Origin: a virus
Direction: 5' to 3' (one strand)
IMG/VR virus record: IMGVR_UViG_3300022542_000213
Coordinates: 1 to 51,323 of that record
DNA: 51,323 nucleotides
The position numbers and the translations under genes were made by a program. Every line of letters starts with the position of its first letter. Positions within the stretch are counted from its first letter, which is position 1. Below the pieces are notes generated by a model. The model was given only the letters and a program-made list of their open reading frames with translations, ran no database searches and was not told the DNA's origin. Of the stretch, positions 50,314 through 51,323 are shown piece after piece.

Positions 50314-51323
50314 ATGAGTTTTAGAGATGTAAATAACCCAGGCATAGGAGGACTGGATGAAATAACCGATGCAGAAGCACTATTTCTGCAAAACTTAACA
50401 AACTTAGCTTATGCTCAGGGTGATATTTTATATCATGATGGTAGTGATTTAGTAAGATTACCTAAAGGAACTGGGTTACAACAATTTAGAATGAATGCTG
50501 GTGCTACAGCTCCTGAATGGGCAGCAGCCGCAGGAGGAGGAGACTTACTAGCTGACGGTACAGTACCATTAACAGCTAACTGGGATGTTGGAGCGTTCAC
50601 AATAACAGGTACACAATTCATTTCTGACATAGCAATAGGTACAGCACCTTTCGTGGTTACATCCACAACAGTAGTTACAAATCTTAATGCTAGTACATTA
50701 GAAGGAAATGCAGCCGCAGCCTTTGCTACAGCAGCACAAGGTTCTACAGCAGACTCAGCACTACAATCACTTGCAGGAGCAGTTCTTACAGACCAAACAG
50801 TAGGACAAACAATAGGTTTAACAGGAGCAAGGTTAACTAAACTTTGGGCGACAGATATTACGGTAACAAATGCAATAACAGGTTCTATTACAGGAAATGC
50901 GGGCACAGTTACTACAATAACAGGTCTTGCCCCAGACACAGCAACTACACAAGCCACACAGGCTTCTATTACTACATGTGCTAACTTAGTCACAGTAGGT
51001 ACAGTAACAACAGGTAATGTAGATGCAGTAGTTTCAGCTTCGTCTGTAACAACAGCAGGTAAGGTAGAGTTAGCAACAACAGCAGAAATTGATACAGGAA
51101 CTGATAGCACAAGAACTATGCCAGTAGACCAATTCGTAGCATCTAAAAGAAATATAAGATGGTTAGTATTTAATTTAGTTGAAGCAGCTACAGATTGTGC
51201 TACAGCAACTAATATTGCAGGAGACTTTATCTCACCTATCGCTGGTACAATACTACAAAGTGATTCAACACCATTCTATCTATATGCTACTAACTCAACA
51301 GCAGGAACAACAGGAACTATGGT
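50314..51323 (+). CDS. Second tail protein (cut by window end)
   Basis: 336 visible residues. The N-terminus NPGIGGLDEITDAEALFLQN is paralogous to the 47261 fibre. The middle is Ala/Thr-rich repeats (NIGSITGNAGTVTTITGL-type), then FVASKRNIRWLVFNLV starts a beta domain that continues in the fragment at 1-192. It would attach through the shared N-terminal anchor and end in a distinct binding domain. Confidence 0.7.
   Translation, partial: MSFRDVNNPGIGGLDEITDAEALFLQNLTNLAYAQGDILYHDGSDLVRLPKGTGLQQFRMNAGATAPEWAAAAGGGDLLADGTVPLTANWDVGAFTITGTQFISDIAIGTAPFVVTSTTVVTNLNASTLEGNAAAAFATAAQGSTADSALQSLAGAVLTDQTVGQTIGLTGARLTKLWATDITVTNAITGSITGNAGTVTTITGLAPDTATTQATQASITTCANLVTVGTVTTGNVDAVVSASSVTTAGKVELATTAEIDTGTDSTRTMPVDQFVASKRNIRWLVFNLVEAATDCATATNIAGDFISPIAGTILQSDSTPFYLYATNSTAGTTGTM

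Noticed and set aside
50433-51110. Long minus-strand open frame (225 codons)
   Set aside because: It is the complement of the Ala/Thr-rich tail protein and has the composition of a shadow frame.
1-51323. TGA recoded as an amino acid (codes 4 or 25)
   Set aside because: Trp uses TGG and long genes run without in-frame TGA, so there is no positive sign of TGA being read as sense.
1-51323. CRISPR array or temperate integration functions
   Set aside because: No regular repeat-spacer pattern, integrase or CI-like repressor was recognised.

Overview
The window looks like one almost complete genome of a tailed dsDNA bacteriophage. It is AT-rich, densely coded, and divided into two transcription blocks. 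A rightward late block (35.4 kb to the window end, continuing from base 1 to about 9.46 kb) carries terminase, portal, scaffold, capsid, tail and internal-virion genes. A leftward block (about 34.7 kb down to 9.6 kb) carries replication, nucleotide-acid modification, chaperonin, lysis and many small genes. The C-terminal half of a tail protein at bases 1-192 fits the truncated tail protein at the right end, so the genome is probably circular or circularly permuted, with a short stretch missing at the join. No integrase or repressor was recognised, so a lytic lifestyle is the simplest reading. A long internal virion protein and the lack of an obvious tape-measure gene suggest a podovirus-like particle (inference).

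Region by region. 1-9458: tail or receptor-binding proteins, a PLA2-like protein, a holin-like protein, and internal virion proteins, ending in a bidirectional terminator. 9.6-16.9 kb (leftward): GroES, GroEL, a metallophosphoesterase, an amidase endolysin, a NinG-like nuclease, a structured RNA, an SLT lysozyme, a PD-(D/E)XK nuclease and an OB-fold protein. 16.9-20.7 kb: an MT-A70 methyltransferase, a free-standing primase zinc domain, and a Toprim-helicase whose P-loop is split by an intein. 20.9-28.3 kb: an ATP-grasp ligase, an endonuclease VII-like gene, a polynucleotide kinase-phosphatase, tRNA-Phe, a structured RNA, a class II glutamine amidotransferase, an amidoligase with a Cys-rich front end, and a class I gamma-glutamyl hydrolase-like enzyme. 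This set looks like an amide or peptide-bond building and trimming module. 28.5-34.7 kb: small, mostly unknown and often Cys-rich early genes, with one rightward gene (31558-31836) that has its own strong promoter and attenuator-like leader. 34.75-35.47 kb: a G-poor, non-coding, origin-like region. 35.5-51.3 kb: packaging, head and tail genes.

Expression signals are unusual. Most genes lack a Shine-Dalgarno sequence and begin within stop-start junctions such as TAATATG. Several promoters place the predicted transcription start at or within a few bases of the ATG, implying leaderless mRNAs. None of the genes checked ends in TGA. A small cluster at 29.2-29.9 kb instead has textbook AGGAGG-type sites. 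Five leftward promoters carry a TTATCCMCA-like box just upstream of the -35 element. The host cannot be named from sequence alone; it should read sigma70-type promoters (TTGACA, 17 bp, TGnTATAAT) and start translation well without Shine-Dalgarno pairing.
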